This document shows positions 1-8,444 of a stretch of DNA of 64,000 nucleotides, piece after piece; position 1 is the stretch's first letter; every line of letters begins with the position of its first letter. The DNA is from an uncultured Lachnospiraceae bacterium. GTDB taxonomy: Bacteria > Bacillota > Clostridia > Lachnospirales > Lachnospiraceae. The notes beneath the pieces were generated by a model. The model saw only the letters and a list, made by a program, of their open reading frames with translations. It was not told the DNA's origin and did no database searches. The position numbers and the translations under genes were made by a program. The stretch lies in the NCBI GenBank assembly GCA_947589315.1, contig CANPZE010000005.1, forward strand, positions 21,211 through 85,210, given 5' to 3'.

Positions 1-288
1 CTTCACCAGCTCTACAAAGGGATCTTTGGCAGGGAAATTGCGGGAACCGCAAAGTACAGTATGTTCAATAATATGAGGGACGCCGGTAGCATCCTGGGGC
101 GGCGTGCGAAAACCAATAGAAAATACTTTATTGTCGTCTTCGTTGCTCAACACCATTACCCTGGCCTGGCTCAGCCGATGGCGGAGCACCAGAACAAAAC
201 TGTCTACCTCCTTTACGTATTCTGACTTCTCCAGCGCATAGCTGTCCGGAAGCTTTAACTCATCCATACTTTTGATACTTGCTGCCAT
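1..288 (-). CDS. M16C zinc peptidase (presequence protease-like), N-terminal part
   Basis: Only the first 96 codons are inside the window; the gene runs off the left edge. The start ATG at 288 follows an AGGAGG site. The translation carries the inverted zinc motif HxxEH (H72, E75, H76) followed by TVLCGSRNFPAKDP, which is typical of the insulinase/M16C branch that includes PreP and bacterial Zn-dependent peptidases. By family knowledge these degrade peptides, usually as large clam-shell enzymes of about 970 residues. It starts 18 bases after the kinase stop and is probably co-transcribed with it. The family call is strong; the substrate is unknown. Confidence 0.85.
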   Translation of the reverse strand, partial: MAASIKSMDELKLPDSYALEKSEYVKEVDSFVLVLRHRLSQARVMVLSNEDDNKVFSIGFRTPPQDATGVPHIIEHTVLCGSRNFPAKDPFVELVK

Positions 289-306
289 TCTGTCCTCCTG
301 CTATTT

Positions 307-1794
307 TTATTCTTCATATAACCGCTCAAAACGCTCATAAGCCTCATCCCATGCTTCTTTGTCCCGGGGAAGGATTTCCCTGGTCTGGAAAGAAGCATCC
401 AGGATCCGGCATTTCTCTTCTCTGGTCTGGTATGCGCCTGCAGAGCGAAGCTGTTCCATCACATTCCCCACTGCGGTCGCCTCGCTGGCTCCTGTAATCA
501 CGGGGATTCCCAGGGCATTCGCAGTAAACTGGTTCAGCAGATGGTTCTGGGCTCCGCCGCCTACGGTATAAAGCTTCTCCTCCCAAGTAATGTAAGGTTT
601 CAGCCTATTGTATACCTGGCGGTATTTTAAAGCCAGGCTTTCCAGGATGCACCGCACCAGAGCTCCATCATTTTCCGGTATGGGCTGCCCTGTTTTCTTA
701 CAGTATTCCCGAATCTTCCGGGGATAATCTCCCGGCTGCATAAAATCCTCTGGCCGGATAAAGCTGCGCAGCTGCGGCTCTTTTTCTGCCTGCTGGGCCA
801 GTTGGACGAAGGTATAGCTTCTGCCGGCCCGTTCCAGGTTCCTGCGAAGCTCCTGCTGCATCCACAGCCCATTGATATTCACAGTGGGGCGATAACCGCC
901 ATCGCTGGTCCCCTCGTTAGATATCTTTCCGGAGATAATGTCCTCCCCCTCTAAAAGCTTCCGGGAGGAAATGCCCAGTAAGGACCAGGTTCCGCTGGAA
1001 AGGAATGTAAATTCGTCTTCCCTGGCCGGTACAGCCGCTACGGCGCATGCCGTGTCGTGACCGGACACAGATACTACATGCAGTTCCTTCTGTCCCGTCT
1101 CTTCTATGATCTCCGGACGCAGTCCGCCCAGATCTCTTCCGGACAGGTCTACAGCAGTAAAAAGCCGTTCCGGGATCCCCAGTTCCTTCATGACATCGCC
1201 AGCCCAGGCTTTGTCCTTCATGCTGTAAAGCTGGCTGGTGGAAGCAATGGAGTATTCACTGTGCCTGACCCCGGTAAAAAGATATTCAATCAGGTTGGGC
1301 ATAAATAAGAGGGTCTCTGCGGCTTCCAGCTGGCTGGCCATATGCTGCTTCATATAACATAGCTTATACAGGGTATTATATGCCAGGCTTGCGATCCCGG
1401 TTCTTGCAAAGGCCCGCCGTTCTCCCTCCCGCACTGCTTCTGCCCCAGTCTCCCCTCCTGCCAGAAGGGCCAGGACCCGGTTCATATTTTCTTCATCCAG
1501 GGCGGCGTCCCGGTAGCTGAGGGGCAGCCCCAGCAGATTGCCTTCCCGGTCCAGCAGGCCGCAGTCCACTCCCCAGGTATCAAAGCCTACGCTTGTAAGA
1601 GGCTCCTGACACCGCCGCAGCCCCTCTTTCATCTCCTCCATCAGAGACAGGATATTCCAATATGCATGGCCATTCATAATACTGAAATTGTGAGGGAAGC
1701 GGTGTATCTCTTCCAATACGATCCGCTCCCCGTCAAAACGTGCCAGGATTCCTCTTCCGCTGCTGGCACCCAGATCAAAGGATAATACGTTCAC
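307..1794 (-). CDS. rhaB: Rhamnulokinase-family sugar kinase (FGGY)
   Basis: A 495-residue FGGY carbohydrate kinase of normal family length. The N-terminal phosphate-binding signature DLGASSGRG lies at residues 7-15, with a conserved GHDTA motif near 245 and an SSGTWSLLG segment shortly after. RhaB phosphorylates L-rhamnulose in the cytoplasm; close relatives in Clostridia can serve L-fuculose instead. The gene sits 62 bases downstream of a class II aldolase, so the pair gives the kinase and lyase steps of a 6-deoxyhexose pathway ending in dihydroxyacetone phosphate and lactaldehyde. No isomerase or transporter is visible here. Rhamnulose versus fuculose cannot be settled from sequence alone. 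Confidence 0.85.
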   Translation of the reverse strand: MNVLSFDLGASSGRGILARFDGERIVLEEIHRFPHNFSIMNGHAYWNILSLMEEMKEGLRRCQEPLTSVGFDTWGVDCGLLDREGNLLGLPLSYRDAALDEENMNRVLALLAGGETGAEAVREGERRAFARTGIASLAYNTLYKLCYMKQHMASQLEAAETLLFMPNLIEYLFTGVRHSEYSIASTSQLYSMKDKAWAGDVMKELGIPERLFTAVDLSGRDLGGLRPEIIEETGQKELHVVSVSGHDTACAVAAVPAREDEFTFLSSGTWSLLGISSRKLLEGEDIISGKISNEGTSDGGYRPTVNINGLWMQQELRRNLERAGRSYTFVQLAQQAEKEPQLRSFIRPEDFMQPGDYPRKIREYCKKTGQPIPENDGALVRCILESLALKYRQVYNRLKPYITWEEKLYTVGGGAQNHLLNQFTANALGIPVITGASEATAVGNVMEQLRSAGAYQTREEKCRILDASFQTREILPRDKEAWDEAYERFERLYEE

Positions 1795-1856
1795 AGTAAC
1801 CTCCTGATATATTCTGATGCATAACCAGGGGGCAGTGTCTGCCCCCTGGCCATAGA

Positions 1857-2543
1857 TTATTTAGAATACTTTTTATATCCCGGATGCTTTCCGGTCACAC
1901 CATACTGCTGCCGCATGCTGATAAGACGGTCAATATTCTCTCTGGACAGTTCCTGCGCCCCGCCCAGCAAATGGGCATTCAGGCTGATCTTAGCAAAGAG
2001 TTCCAGGGATTCCATACGATAGTATGCCGTCACTACATCTGCGCCTACCGCCAGTGCGCCATGATTCTGCAAAAGCATTACATCATGTTCCCCCAGGTAG
2101 GGAGCAATGGCATCCGGTACTTCATTGGTGGATGGAGTTCCATAGGGCGTCACCGGTACCGACCCGATGGCAATCACTGTCTCGATCATAGAATACTCAT
2201 CCAGAGGCACATTAGCTACGGCATAGCCTGTAGCTACCGGGGGATGGGCGTGTACTACAGACCCTACATCCTCACGCTCTGCATAACATCTTAGATGCAT
2301 CTTGATCTCAGAAGAGGGACGGTATCCCTCCAGCGCTTCCAGTACCTTTCCTTCGCTGTCAATGCGCACCAGCTTCTCTGGCGTAATAAAGCTCTTACTG
2401 ATCCCAGTAGGCGTAGCGAGGAAGGTACCGTCCGGCAGCTTCACCGATACATTTCCATCATTGGCTGCCACCCAGCCCAGCTGCCACATCTTATGGCAGA
2501 CATCACAAATCTGTTCTCTCAATTCCATGTAACTCAGTTCCAT
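1857..2543 (-). CDS. fucA: Class II sugar-phosphate aldolase (L-fuculose-phosphate aldolase-like)
   Basis: A 228-residue zinc aldolase of the AraD/FucA family. The expected metal and catalytic residues are visible: E79 in SSEIKMH, H98 and H100 in VVHAHPP, and H161 in LQNHGAL. Length is closer to FucA (about 215) than to RhaD (about 274), so fuculose-1-phosphate is the likelier substrate, although the adjacent kinase looks RhaB-like. It cleaves a ketose 1-phosphate to dihydroxyacetone phosphate and L-lactaldehyde. The start follows an AGGAGG-type site (GGAGGCAATT). It lies only 32 bases after an EAL-domain gene with no terminator between, suggesting read-through. Confidence 0.8.
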   Translation of the reverse strand: MELSYMELREQICDVCHKMWQLGWVAANDGNVSVKLPDGTFLATPTGISKSFITPEKLVRIDSEGKVLEALEGYRPSSEIKMHLRCYAEREDVGSVVHAHPPVATGYAVANVPLDEYSMIETVIAIGSVPVTPYGTPSTNEVPDAIAPYLGEHDVMLLQNHGALAVGADVVTAYYRMESLELFAKISLNAHLLGGAQELSRENIDRLISMRQQYGVTGKHPGYKKYSK

Positions 2544-2575
2544 AATTGCCTCCTTATTCCTTTTGCATGTTATAT

Positions 2576-4504
2576 TTATGCGCCTGCCATTTCCGCTTCC
2601 TCCAGATACCGGAGAAATTCCGGTCCGGGCAGCGGACGGGAGAAATGATATCCCTGGAGATAGTCTCCCTTCAGCCTGCGCAGGATTTCAATGTGCTCTT
2701 CATTCTCGATCCCTTCTGCAATGATCATCTTACCTTCCGACTGGATCATAGGGATCAATATATTCAGAAAACTATTTTTGCCTTCGCTGTAAGACCACAC
2801 CAGGCTTTTATCGATCTTTACGTATTTGATAGGCAGAAGCAGCATACTGGTCAGGCTCGAATATCCTGTTCCAAAATCATCCAGGGCGATCTCTGCCCCT
2901 ACCTCGCTCAGCCGCTCCAAAGTATGCTGGATCTCGTCTCTGTCATTCAGGGCGCTCTCGGTAATCTCCAAATGAATCCGGGACATGGGGATCCCATATT
3001 CCTCAGCAATACGCACCAAATCATCTGCCAGCCCCTCGTAACAGCACTGGACAGGAGAAAGATTGATATTCATATTTTCAATCCCCATGTCAAAGATATG
3101 GTTCTGGCTGGCAAAAATACAGGCTTTGCGGTATATCTGCTCTCCCAGCTGTATGATCGTCCGATTCTCTTCCGCCACATGGATAAAGAACTCGGGATTA
3201 ATAAAGTTTTTATCTTTGTCCTTTAAACGGGACAGCACTTCCAGGGAAGTGATCCTTTTCTTCTCCATAGAGTATACCGGCTGAAAATAGATCTCAATGC
3301 TGTCATCCAGGATCGCCTCTTCTACCAGTTGGGCTACCTTCTGCCGTTCCTGTTCTTCTGCCAGCGTCTTGTTGGACAGGTGGATCAGTTCTCCCGGCCT
3401 GTGGTGCCCGATATGGTCCGACCGGGCATAGCTGATCCTCTGCAGCAGCTGTTCTGAATCTTCACAATCCTCCGGGGTATCCACCACATAGAAGCTATAT
3501 TGGTGTACAATCTCCTCCCCCTGGATGTTCCAGGTCTCCGGAAGCTCCTCAAAAAGCCGGCGGTAAATGGCCCTGGACTCCTCGGGGCTGTCTAAAATAA
3601 CGGCAAATGTAGAGGCGGCAATGTGATAAAAGGTCTTTTTCCGAAATTTATGGGAAACCCGGTTGATAATCTTTGCGATCTCCCTCTGAATCTCCGTCAG
3701 CCGGGCATCGTCATACATTTCTGTCATGGCTGTATAATTCTGAATGCGCAGGATCAGGAAGGAGCTTTCCACTCCATAGGTCATGCGCTCCCGCAACACT
3801 TCCTCAAAGCCATGCATCTTAAAGAAGCCTGTCACCTCATCCATGTAGTAATCCGATCCCTGGACAAACAGGAAGCACAGAAGCACTACTAGCGGGATCA
3901 CGGTGTACAGAAGCAGCACTTTCCCTCTGATAAGGTACTGAACAATGATAGCTGCAAAGATGGATGCATTGAATGCGCCTATCAGAAAAACCTGCCTTCT
4001 CCGGATGCCCTGGGGATGTCGGCCCACATACACTACAGGCAGGATCAGATAGAAGCACACTACCAGAAGAACTACCAGATATCCCAGCTTCCATCGGATC
4101 ATCCCATCCGCCCCAAAGCAGAAGATCAGTTCCAGCTTCATGTTGATAAGGCACAGAAGCACTCCGATGCCATAGGGAAGAAACAGCTTAACGCCCTGGC
4201 GGGGGATCAGCCCCAGATGCCGGCTCCAAGCCAGAATATATCCTGCATATATTACGAATGTGGTCTGATGGAATATCAAAAACAGATTTTCCAACAGGCT
4301 CTTAAGCCAAACGGGCTGCCGGGAGAGCAGAACCATCCCTGCAGATACATTCAGCCCCGCTGAGACCACTACCACCATGATCAGCGCATAAAATATTTTA
4401 TTACGATAAATATCCAAATGTTTTTGCCTGTGATAACTCATGAAGACAAGCAATAACAGGCCGGCCATTGCCAGCTCATAATGCACATTTACCTGCATAC
4501 ACAT
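2576..4504 (-). CDS. Membrane c-di-GMP phosphodiesterase (7TM-like, degenerate GGDEF, EAL)
   Basis: A 642-residue protein: about seven hydrophobic segments in residues 1-215, a degenerate GGDEF-like domain (the signature is replaced by AASTF, 3602-3619), then a C-terminal EAL domain. The phosphodiesterase residues look intact: EVL in place of EAL with the following Arg (SLEVLSRLKD), the Asn of NINLSP, the Glu of LEITES, the DDFGTGYSS loop, KIDKSL, AEGIENEE and LQGYHFSRPL. It should hydrolyse c-di-GMP at the membrane, with the dead GGDEF domain perhaps sensing GTP. It is paralogous to the next gene upstream and separated from it by 13 bases. Confidence 0.85.
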   Translation of the reverse strand: MCMQVNVHYELAMAGLLLLVFMSYHRQKHLDIYRNKIFYALIMVVVVSAGLNVSAGMVLLSRQPVWLKSLLENLFLIFHQTTFVIYAGYILAWSRHLGLIPRQGVKLFLPYGIGVLLCLINMKLELIFCFGADGMIRWKLGYLVVLLVVCFYLILPVVYVGRHPQGIRRRQVFLIGAFNASIFAAIIVQYLIRGKVLLLYTVIPLVVLLCFLFVQGSDYYMDEVTGFFKMHGFEEVLRERMTYGVESSFLILRIQNYTAMTEMYDDARLTEIQREIAKIINRVSHKFRKKTFYHIAASTFAVILDSPEESRAIYRRLFEELPETWNIQGEEIVHQYSFYVVDTPEDCEDSEQLLQRISYARSDHIGHHRPGELIHLSNKTLAEEQERQKVAQLVEEAILDDSIEIYFQPVYSMEKKRITSLEVLSRLKDKDKNFINPEFFIHVAEENRTIIQLGEQIYRKACIFASQNHIFDMGIENMNINLSPVQCCYEGLADDLVRIAEEYGIPMSRIHLEITESALNDRDEIQHTLERLSEVGAEIALDDFGTGYSSLTSMLLLPIKYVKIDKSLVWSYSEGKNSFLNILIPMIQSEGKMIIAEGIENEEHIEILRRLKGDYLQGYHFSRPLPGPEFLRYLEEAEMAGA

Positions 4505-4517
4505 TCTCCATTCCTTC

Positions 4518-6443
4518 TCAGACTGCGATCTTTCCTGTTTTCATCAACACCATTAATTTCTCCGCCGCCATAGGTTTGGCATACAGATCGCCCTGAAGAT
4601 AATCCGGCGTCATATGCCGGAGCTTCTCCAGATCCTCCTGGGAATCAATCCCATCCAGCCCTATTTGAAAGCCTGCTTCCTGCAACATTTTCACCTGGTA
4701 TTCCAGGATCTCACTTTCCCCGGAACAATACCATTTTATCAGATCCCGGTGGATCTTTACAATATCAAAGGGCATATCCATTATGCTTTGAAGATTGCAC
4801 ACGTTTATGCCGTATTGATCTAATAAGAGACAAGCCCCCGCTTCTTTTAGGAGAGAGGCGTATTGGAACATCACTTCATAGGATACCCCCATATCCTCCG
4901 TGATCTCCAGGCAGATCCTGTCCATAGGCACCTTATACTTGGCCGCAATATCCTGATAGCTCCGGACCATTATCTCTGAACAGATCTGCAGCGGCAGGAT
5001 ATTGATATGCAGCCGTTGGATCCCATGATCCAGAATATGCTCCCTGGTCACTAAATCCAACACATTCTCTAAGAAGATGCTGCCTATCGCATTCATACAG
5101 CCCATTTCCTTAGCTACTTCCATAATATCTTCCATGGGGATGGTCTCCCCGTTATCTTTGTTCATAAACAAAAGGCATTCCAGTCCCACAGTCCTGCCAA
5201 CTTGGGCATCGATCACAGGAACAAACCGGATCTCATTCTCTCTGGTCGCCAATATCCTCTTGAGCTTACGCCCGATCAGAAGTTCTGTATCCACTGCCTC
5301 CTTGACCGAACCTTCATACCGCATCAGTTTCCTTTTATCCGTCTGGAATTTTAACTGGCGCTTCATGCTGGAAAGGATCTGATAGAAATCTCCCGGATTA
5401 TCCTGCGCCTCCTCCATAGTCAGCAGGTAAAAAGCGTAATTAATAACAATCGTCCGATTGTCAATGCGCATGGTCTGAGGCAAGGCGCGAAGTGCGTCTT
5501 CATATACTCTTATGCCCTCTTCCACGCTTTTCTGCATTACCAGAAATTCTGAACTGTGGATATGGAACTGATTGTGCCGTCCTCCCAGCTTTCGCAGAAC
5601 ACTCCCAATCTGCCCCATTACCTGGGCAATCCCTTCTTCATCACAAATATTGGCGATATTCTGATAATTCTGAATATCTATGGAAAGGCAGGCAAAATCC
5701 TGCTGATACAGGCATTGCTCCTGCACTACCCTGCGGAATCCGGCACGCGAGAATCCTCCGCTGATCCTGTCTGAATATCGTTCCTTGTTCTGGAAAAACA
5801 TATAGCAGTATGCCACCAGAAGGGACATGGAATAATATAGCAGGCAGCTGCTTCCCTTCCAGACATAATACTGGAAGAAGATTGTCAGCAATGGCAATAC
5901 GAGCAGGACCAGCATACATATCTTCCGGATCGGGCGGATTTCTTTCCCTGCGCTCAGGATCGTCCCGACTACTGCCAGCCAGTATCCTAAAATGACCAGG
6001 GCCGCCAGGGAGCTTCCTCCTCCCAACTCTACGCCTTTTTTATCCCCTATATAATAAAAGACAATATGATTCCAGGGAGAGGTGATAAAAAGAAGGCACA
6101 CAACGGCGGCAGGCGCCAGTACCACCAGGAAAAGCTTGTCATGGATAAAATCCAGCCTCTCTGTCAGGGCCAGCAGATACGTCAAAAATACTACCAGCAT
6201 GATAACCATGCCCGCCGCTGCCAGGCCGGCGGCCAGCCCCCGGGCCTCTTCGGTATGGAAGAAGCGGTGTTTCCAGAGCCAGCTGGCAGTAATATCAATC
6301 AGGGAAACCAATACAGAAACGCACAGCATTATCTGGAACACTACGTTAGCCCGCAGCATCAGCCAGTTCTTCCTGTGATAACAGGCGATCATAATGACCA
6401 AAAAAACTGCTGCCATCAATTCATATGCATATTCATATCCCAT
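4518..6443 (-). CDS. Membrane protein with degenerate GGDEF and degenerate EAL domains
   Basis: A 641-residue paralogue of its downstream neighbour with the same architecture: N-terminal membrane block (about residues 1-220), GGDEF-like domain with HSSEF at the signature, and an EAL fold. Key EAL positions are lost: EAL is ECL and the following Arg is missing (GLECLLFMNK), the catalytic DDFGTG loop is LDQYGIN (4803-4820), KIDxxL is KIHRDL, and the AEGIE glutamate is an Asp (LDGIDS). It is therefore probably unable to hydrolyse c-di-GMP and may act as a receptor or as a partner of the active paralogue. The tandem order and near-equal length point to duplication followed by decay of one active site. 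Confidence 0.82.
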   Translation of the reverse strand: MGYEYAYELMAAVFLVIMIACYHRKNWLMLRANVVFQIMLCVSVLVSLIDITASWLWKHRFFHTEEARGLAAGLAAAGMVIMLVVFLTYLLALTERLDFIHDKLFLVVLAPAAVVCLLFITSPWNHIVFYYIGDKKGVELGGGSSLAALVILGYWLAVVGTILSAGKEIRPIRKICMLVLLVLPLLTIFFQYYVWKGSSCLLYYSMSLLVAYCYMFFQNKERYSDRISGGFSRAGFRRVVQEQCLYQQDFACLSIDIQNYQNIANICDEEGIAQVMGQIGSVLRKLGGRHNQFHIHSSEFLVMQKSVEEGIRVYEDALRALPQTMRIDNRTIVINYAFYLLTMEEAQDNPGDFYQILSSMKRQLKFQTDKRKLMRYEGSVKEAVDTELLIGRKLKRILATRENEIRFVPVIDAQVGRTVGLECLLFMNKDNGETIPMEDIMEVAKEMGCMNAIGSIFLENVLDLVTREHILDHGIQRLHINILPLQICSEIMVRSYQDIAAKYKVPMDRICLEITEDMGVSYEVMFQYASLLKEAGACLLLDQYGINVCNLQSIMDMPFDIVKIHRDLIKWYCSGESEILEYQVKMLQEAGFQIGLDGIDSQEDLEKLRHMTPDYLQGDLYAKPMAAEKLMVLMKTGKIAV

Positions 6444-6468
6444 ATGCTTCCCTCCAGTGATCTATCTC

Positions 6469-7491
6469 TTATAAGTTCGTACTGCTATTTTTATAGATAT
6501 TGAACCGGTCTTTCCCGGAACGCTTGGACAGATACAGGGCTTTATCTGCCTTCTGGTAAATCGTCTCAAAATCTGTGCCAAAATCCGGCGCCACAGCGAT
6601 CCCAATGCTGCAGGAGACCTCTACGGCTGTATCCGAATTGGCATAGGTGGCTTTCAGCGCCTTGCGCACGATTTCCGCCTTTTCCTGAATATATCTGCGC
6701 AGGTTATCTGCATCAAAGGCTTCAAAAGAAGTACAGACCGCAAATTCATCTCCTCCCAGCCTTCCTATCGCAGCATTCACTTTAAAAATCTCCTTCAGCC
6801 TGGCCGCCGTATCAGCGATCACTTTATCGCCATAAATGTGTCCCAGCGTGTCATTGATCTTTTTAAAATTATCTATATCGATCATAAAAAAGATCTGATG
6901 CTCATCGTCCTTTCTCTCTGCCAGAGCCTCCCGAACCCGTTTCTCCATTGTCTTTTTATTGTAGATCCCAGTGAGCAGGTCATTCTCTGCCCTCTGTTGC
7001 AATTTTTTCTCCTGGCTCCTCTCCTTATTGATATCCTTCAGCACGACCACCAGCCGCTTATTCACATCCATCTTGTCCCTGGTCAGCGTTGCCTGAAGGG
7101 AATACCAGCTATAATCACCGTCCGCATTCCGGATCCGCAGCTCTGTCTCATAATGGCGTTCCGCACTATCTAAAAAATTGCTGATCCCACTTCGTATAGA
7201 GCCATCGTTCCTATGCACCCAATCATATACTTCGTAAACCCCTTCTCCCCGCATATTGCTGGGAAGCCCGCCAAAGAGCTGGTCCCGCGCCCCTGATATG
7301 CGCAGCAGCCGTTTCCGAAAGGAATAATCCAGCCAGATCTCCCTGCTCTGCTCTTCCAAAAGCAAACGCATGGACAATTCCCGTTTATCCCTCTGCAGGA
7401 TTCGGAATAATACAAAGATCGCTCCCCCTGCCGCCAGAATCAGTATCACTACTCCCAGCAACAGCAGCTTTCCGAATAAATCCTCCCACAT
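6469..7491 (-). CDS. Diguanylate cyclase (TM, PAS-like, GGDEF)
   Basis: A 340-residue protein with one N-terminal membrane segment (about 8-30), a PAS-like region (about 55-155, ending LVVVLKDINKERSQ) and a C-terminal GGDEF domain with intact GGDEF at 246-250 and the DxDNFKxINDxxGH block near 205-218. It should make c-di-GMP from two GTP. The product-inhibition I-site (RxxD five residues before GGDEF) is absent; that position reads KVNA. It is first in a series with two EAL proteins, so synthesis and breakdown modules are encoded together. The upstream region holds an extended -10 and three in-phase TTTGACA-like repeats. Confidence 0.88.
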   Translation of the reverse strand: MWEDLFGKLLLLGVVILILAAGGAIFVLFRILQRDKRELSMRLLLEEQSREIWLDYSFRKRLLRISGARDQLFGGLPSNMRGEGVYEVYDWVHRNDGSIRSGISNFLDSAERHYETELRIRNADGDYSWYSLQATLTRDKMDVNKRLVVVLKDINKERSQEKKLQQRAENDLLTGIYNKKTMEKRVREALAERKDDEHQIFFMIDIDNFKKINDTLGHIYGDKVIADTAARLKEIFKVNAAIGRLGGDEFAVCTSFEAFDADNLRRYIQEKAEIVRKALKATYANSDTAVEVSCSIGIAVAPDFGTDFETIYQKADKALYLSKRSGKDRFNIYKNSSTNL

Positions 7492-7520
7492 AAGTTTTCT
7501 CTCCCGCTATGTCGCTATCA

Positions 7521-7548
7521 TTGTCACAATTTTGTCAAATATTTGTCA
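7521..7548 (-). promoter_or_regulatory. Three direct repeats at 11-bp spacing upstream of the diguanylate cyclase
   Basis: On plus, TTGTCA occurs at 7521, 7532 and 7543, exactly 11 bases apart. On minus these read TTTGACA, TTTGACA, TGTGACA approaching the cyclase start. Hexamer repeats at one helical turn are the usual binding pattern of OmpR/PhoB-type response regulators (the Bacillus PhoP box has this geometry). They lie between the TATAAT at 7571-7576 (extended by TG) and the ATG at 7491. Alternatively one TTGACA could be the -35 of a second promoter. The repeat is seen; the regulator is inferred. Confidence 0.45.
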
Positions 7549-7570
7549 AACACATATTACTCTATTTTTT

Positions 7571-7578
7571 ATTATAGC
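7571..7578 (-). promoter_or_regulatory. Extended -10 promoter for the diguanylate cyclase series
   Basis: Minus-strand TGCTATAAT is a consensus -10 (7571-7576) with the TG extension, about 80 bases before the cyclase ATG. No convincing -35 lies 16-18 bases upstream, which is common for extended -10 promoters. It sits just downstream of the trp operon terminator. Confidence 0.4.
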
Positions 7579-7614
7579 ACATAAATACATAAATTACCAT
7601 ATAGAGAATCTTGC

Positions 7615-7658
7615 AAAAAAGGGCAGCCCAAAAAGGGCAGCCGGAATCCCGACTGCCC
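7615..7658 (-). terminator. Rho-independent terminator of the trp operon
   Basis: On minus, just after the trpA stop, GGGCAGTCGG and CCGGCTGCCC form a 10-bp stem around a GATT loop (7635-7658), followed by TTTTT. A second copy of the 3' arm (GGGCTGCCC) and another T6 run follow at 7615-7629, giving a back-up end. It separates trp from the c-di-GMP genes on the same strand. Confidence 0.9.
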
Positions 7659-7667
7659 AAATAAAAT

Positions 7668-8444
7668 CTAATCTGTAGCCAAACCTTTTACCATCCTGCT
7701 GACATATTTATAAATCTCCGGCCCGGCCGCCTCGCCGTACTGCGCCACGATCTTCACAATGCCGCTTCCCACAATGGCGCCGTCTGCCAAACGGGTATAT
7801 TGATTCACCTGTTCCGGTGTGTTGATCCCAAATCCTACCGCCGTAGGCACCTGCGTCACTTCACGAATGGCCTCCACAATGCTTCCGATATCCGTGGTAA
7901 TCTCGCTGCGCACTCCGGTCACTCCCAGGGAGGATACGATATAAATAAATCCGGCCGCCTCTTTGGCGATTATCTGTATCCTCTGGCGGGAGGTTGGCGC
8001 AATCAGGGAGATCACATCCATCTGATGGGCTGCCGCCACCGGGGCCAGCTCTCCCTTTTCTTCAAAGGGCATGTCAGGAATGATCAGGCCGTCAATCCCC
8101 ACCTCTTCGCATTTACTGCAAAATTTCTCATATCCGTATTTGAACAGGGTGTTCAGATACGCCAGGAATACTAAAGGAATCTGTGTCTTCTGGCGCAGCC
8201 GCTTTACCATATCAAAAATCTTATCTGTGGTGCAGCCTGCCGACAGGGCCCTCAGATTGGCGTCCTGGATCACCGGCCCCTCTGCAATGGGATCTGAGAA
8301 GGGAATCCCCAATTCTATCAGCCCGGCGCCAGCCCTCTCCATTTCCAACACAAATTCTTCTGTTTTCTCCAGGCTGGGATCCCCAGCCGTCACAAACCCA
8401 ATAAAGGTCTTTTTCCCAGTCAGTGCATCCTGAATCCTACTCAT
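7668..8444 (-). CDS. trpA: Tryptophan synthase alpha chain
   Basis: A 258-residue TIM-barrel enzyme that cleaves indole-3-glycerol phosphate to indole and glyceraldehyde 3-phosphate, passing indole to TrpB. The catalytic Glu ([10 protein letters not shown]) and Asp (IIPDMPFEE) are present, as are the phosphate-binding GFGI and VGSGIV segments near the C-terminus. The ATG at 8444 is chosen over an upstream in-frame Met because it gives the usual MSRIQDAL start and overlaps the trpB stop by 8 bases, as expected for translational coupling. It is the last gene of the operon. Confidence 0.96.
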   Translation of the reverse strand: MSRIQDALTGKKTFIGFVTAGDPSLEKTEEFVLEMERAGAGLIELGIPFSDPIAEGPVIQDANLRALSAGCTTDKIFDMVKRLRQKTQIPLVFLAYLNTLFKYGYEKFCSKCEEVGIDGLIIPDMPFEEKGELAPVAAAHQMDVISLIAPTSRQRIQIIAKEAAGFIYIVSSLGVTGVRSEITTDIGSIVEAIREVTQVPTAVGFGINTPEQVNQYTRLADGAIVGSGIVKIVAQYGEAAGPEIYKYVSRMVKGLATD

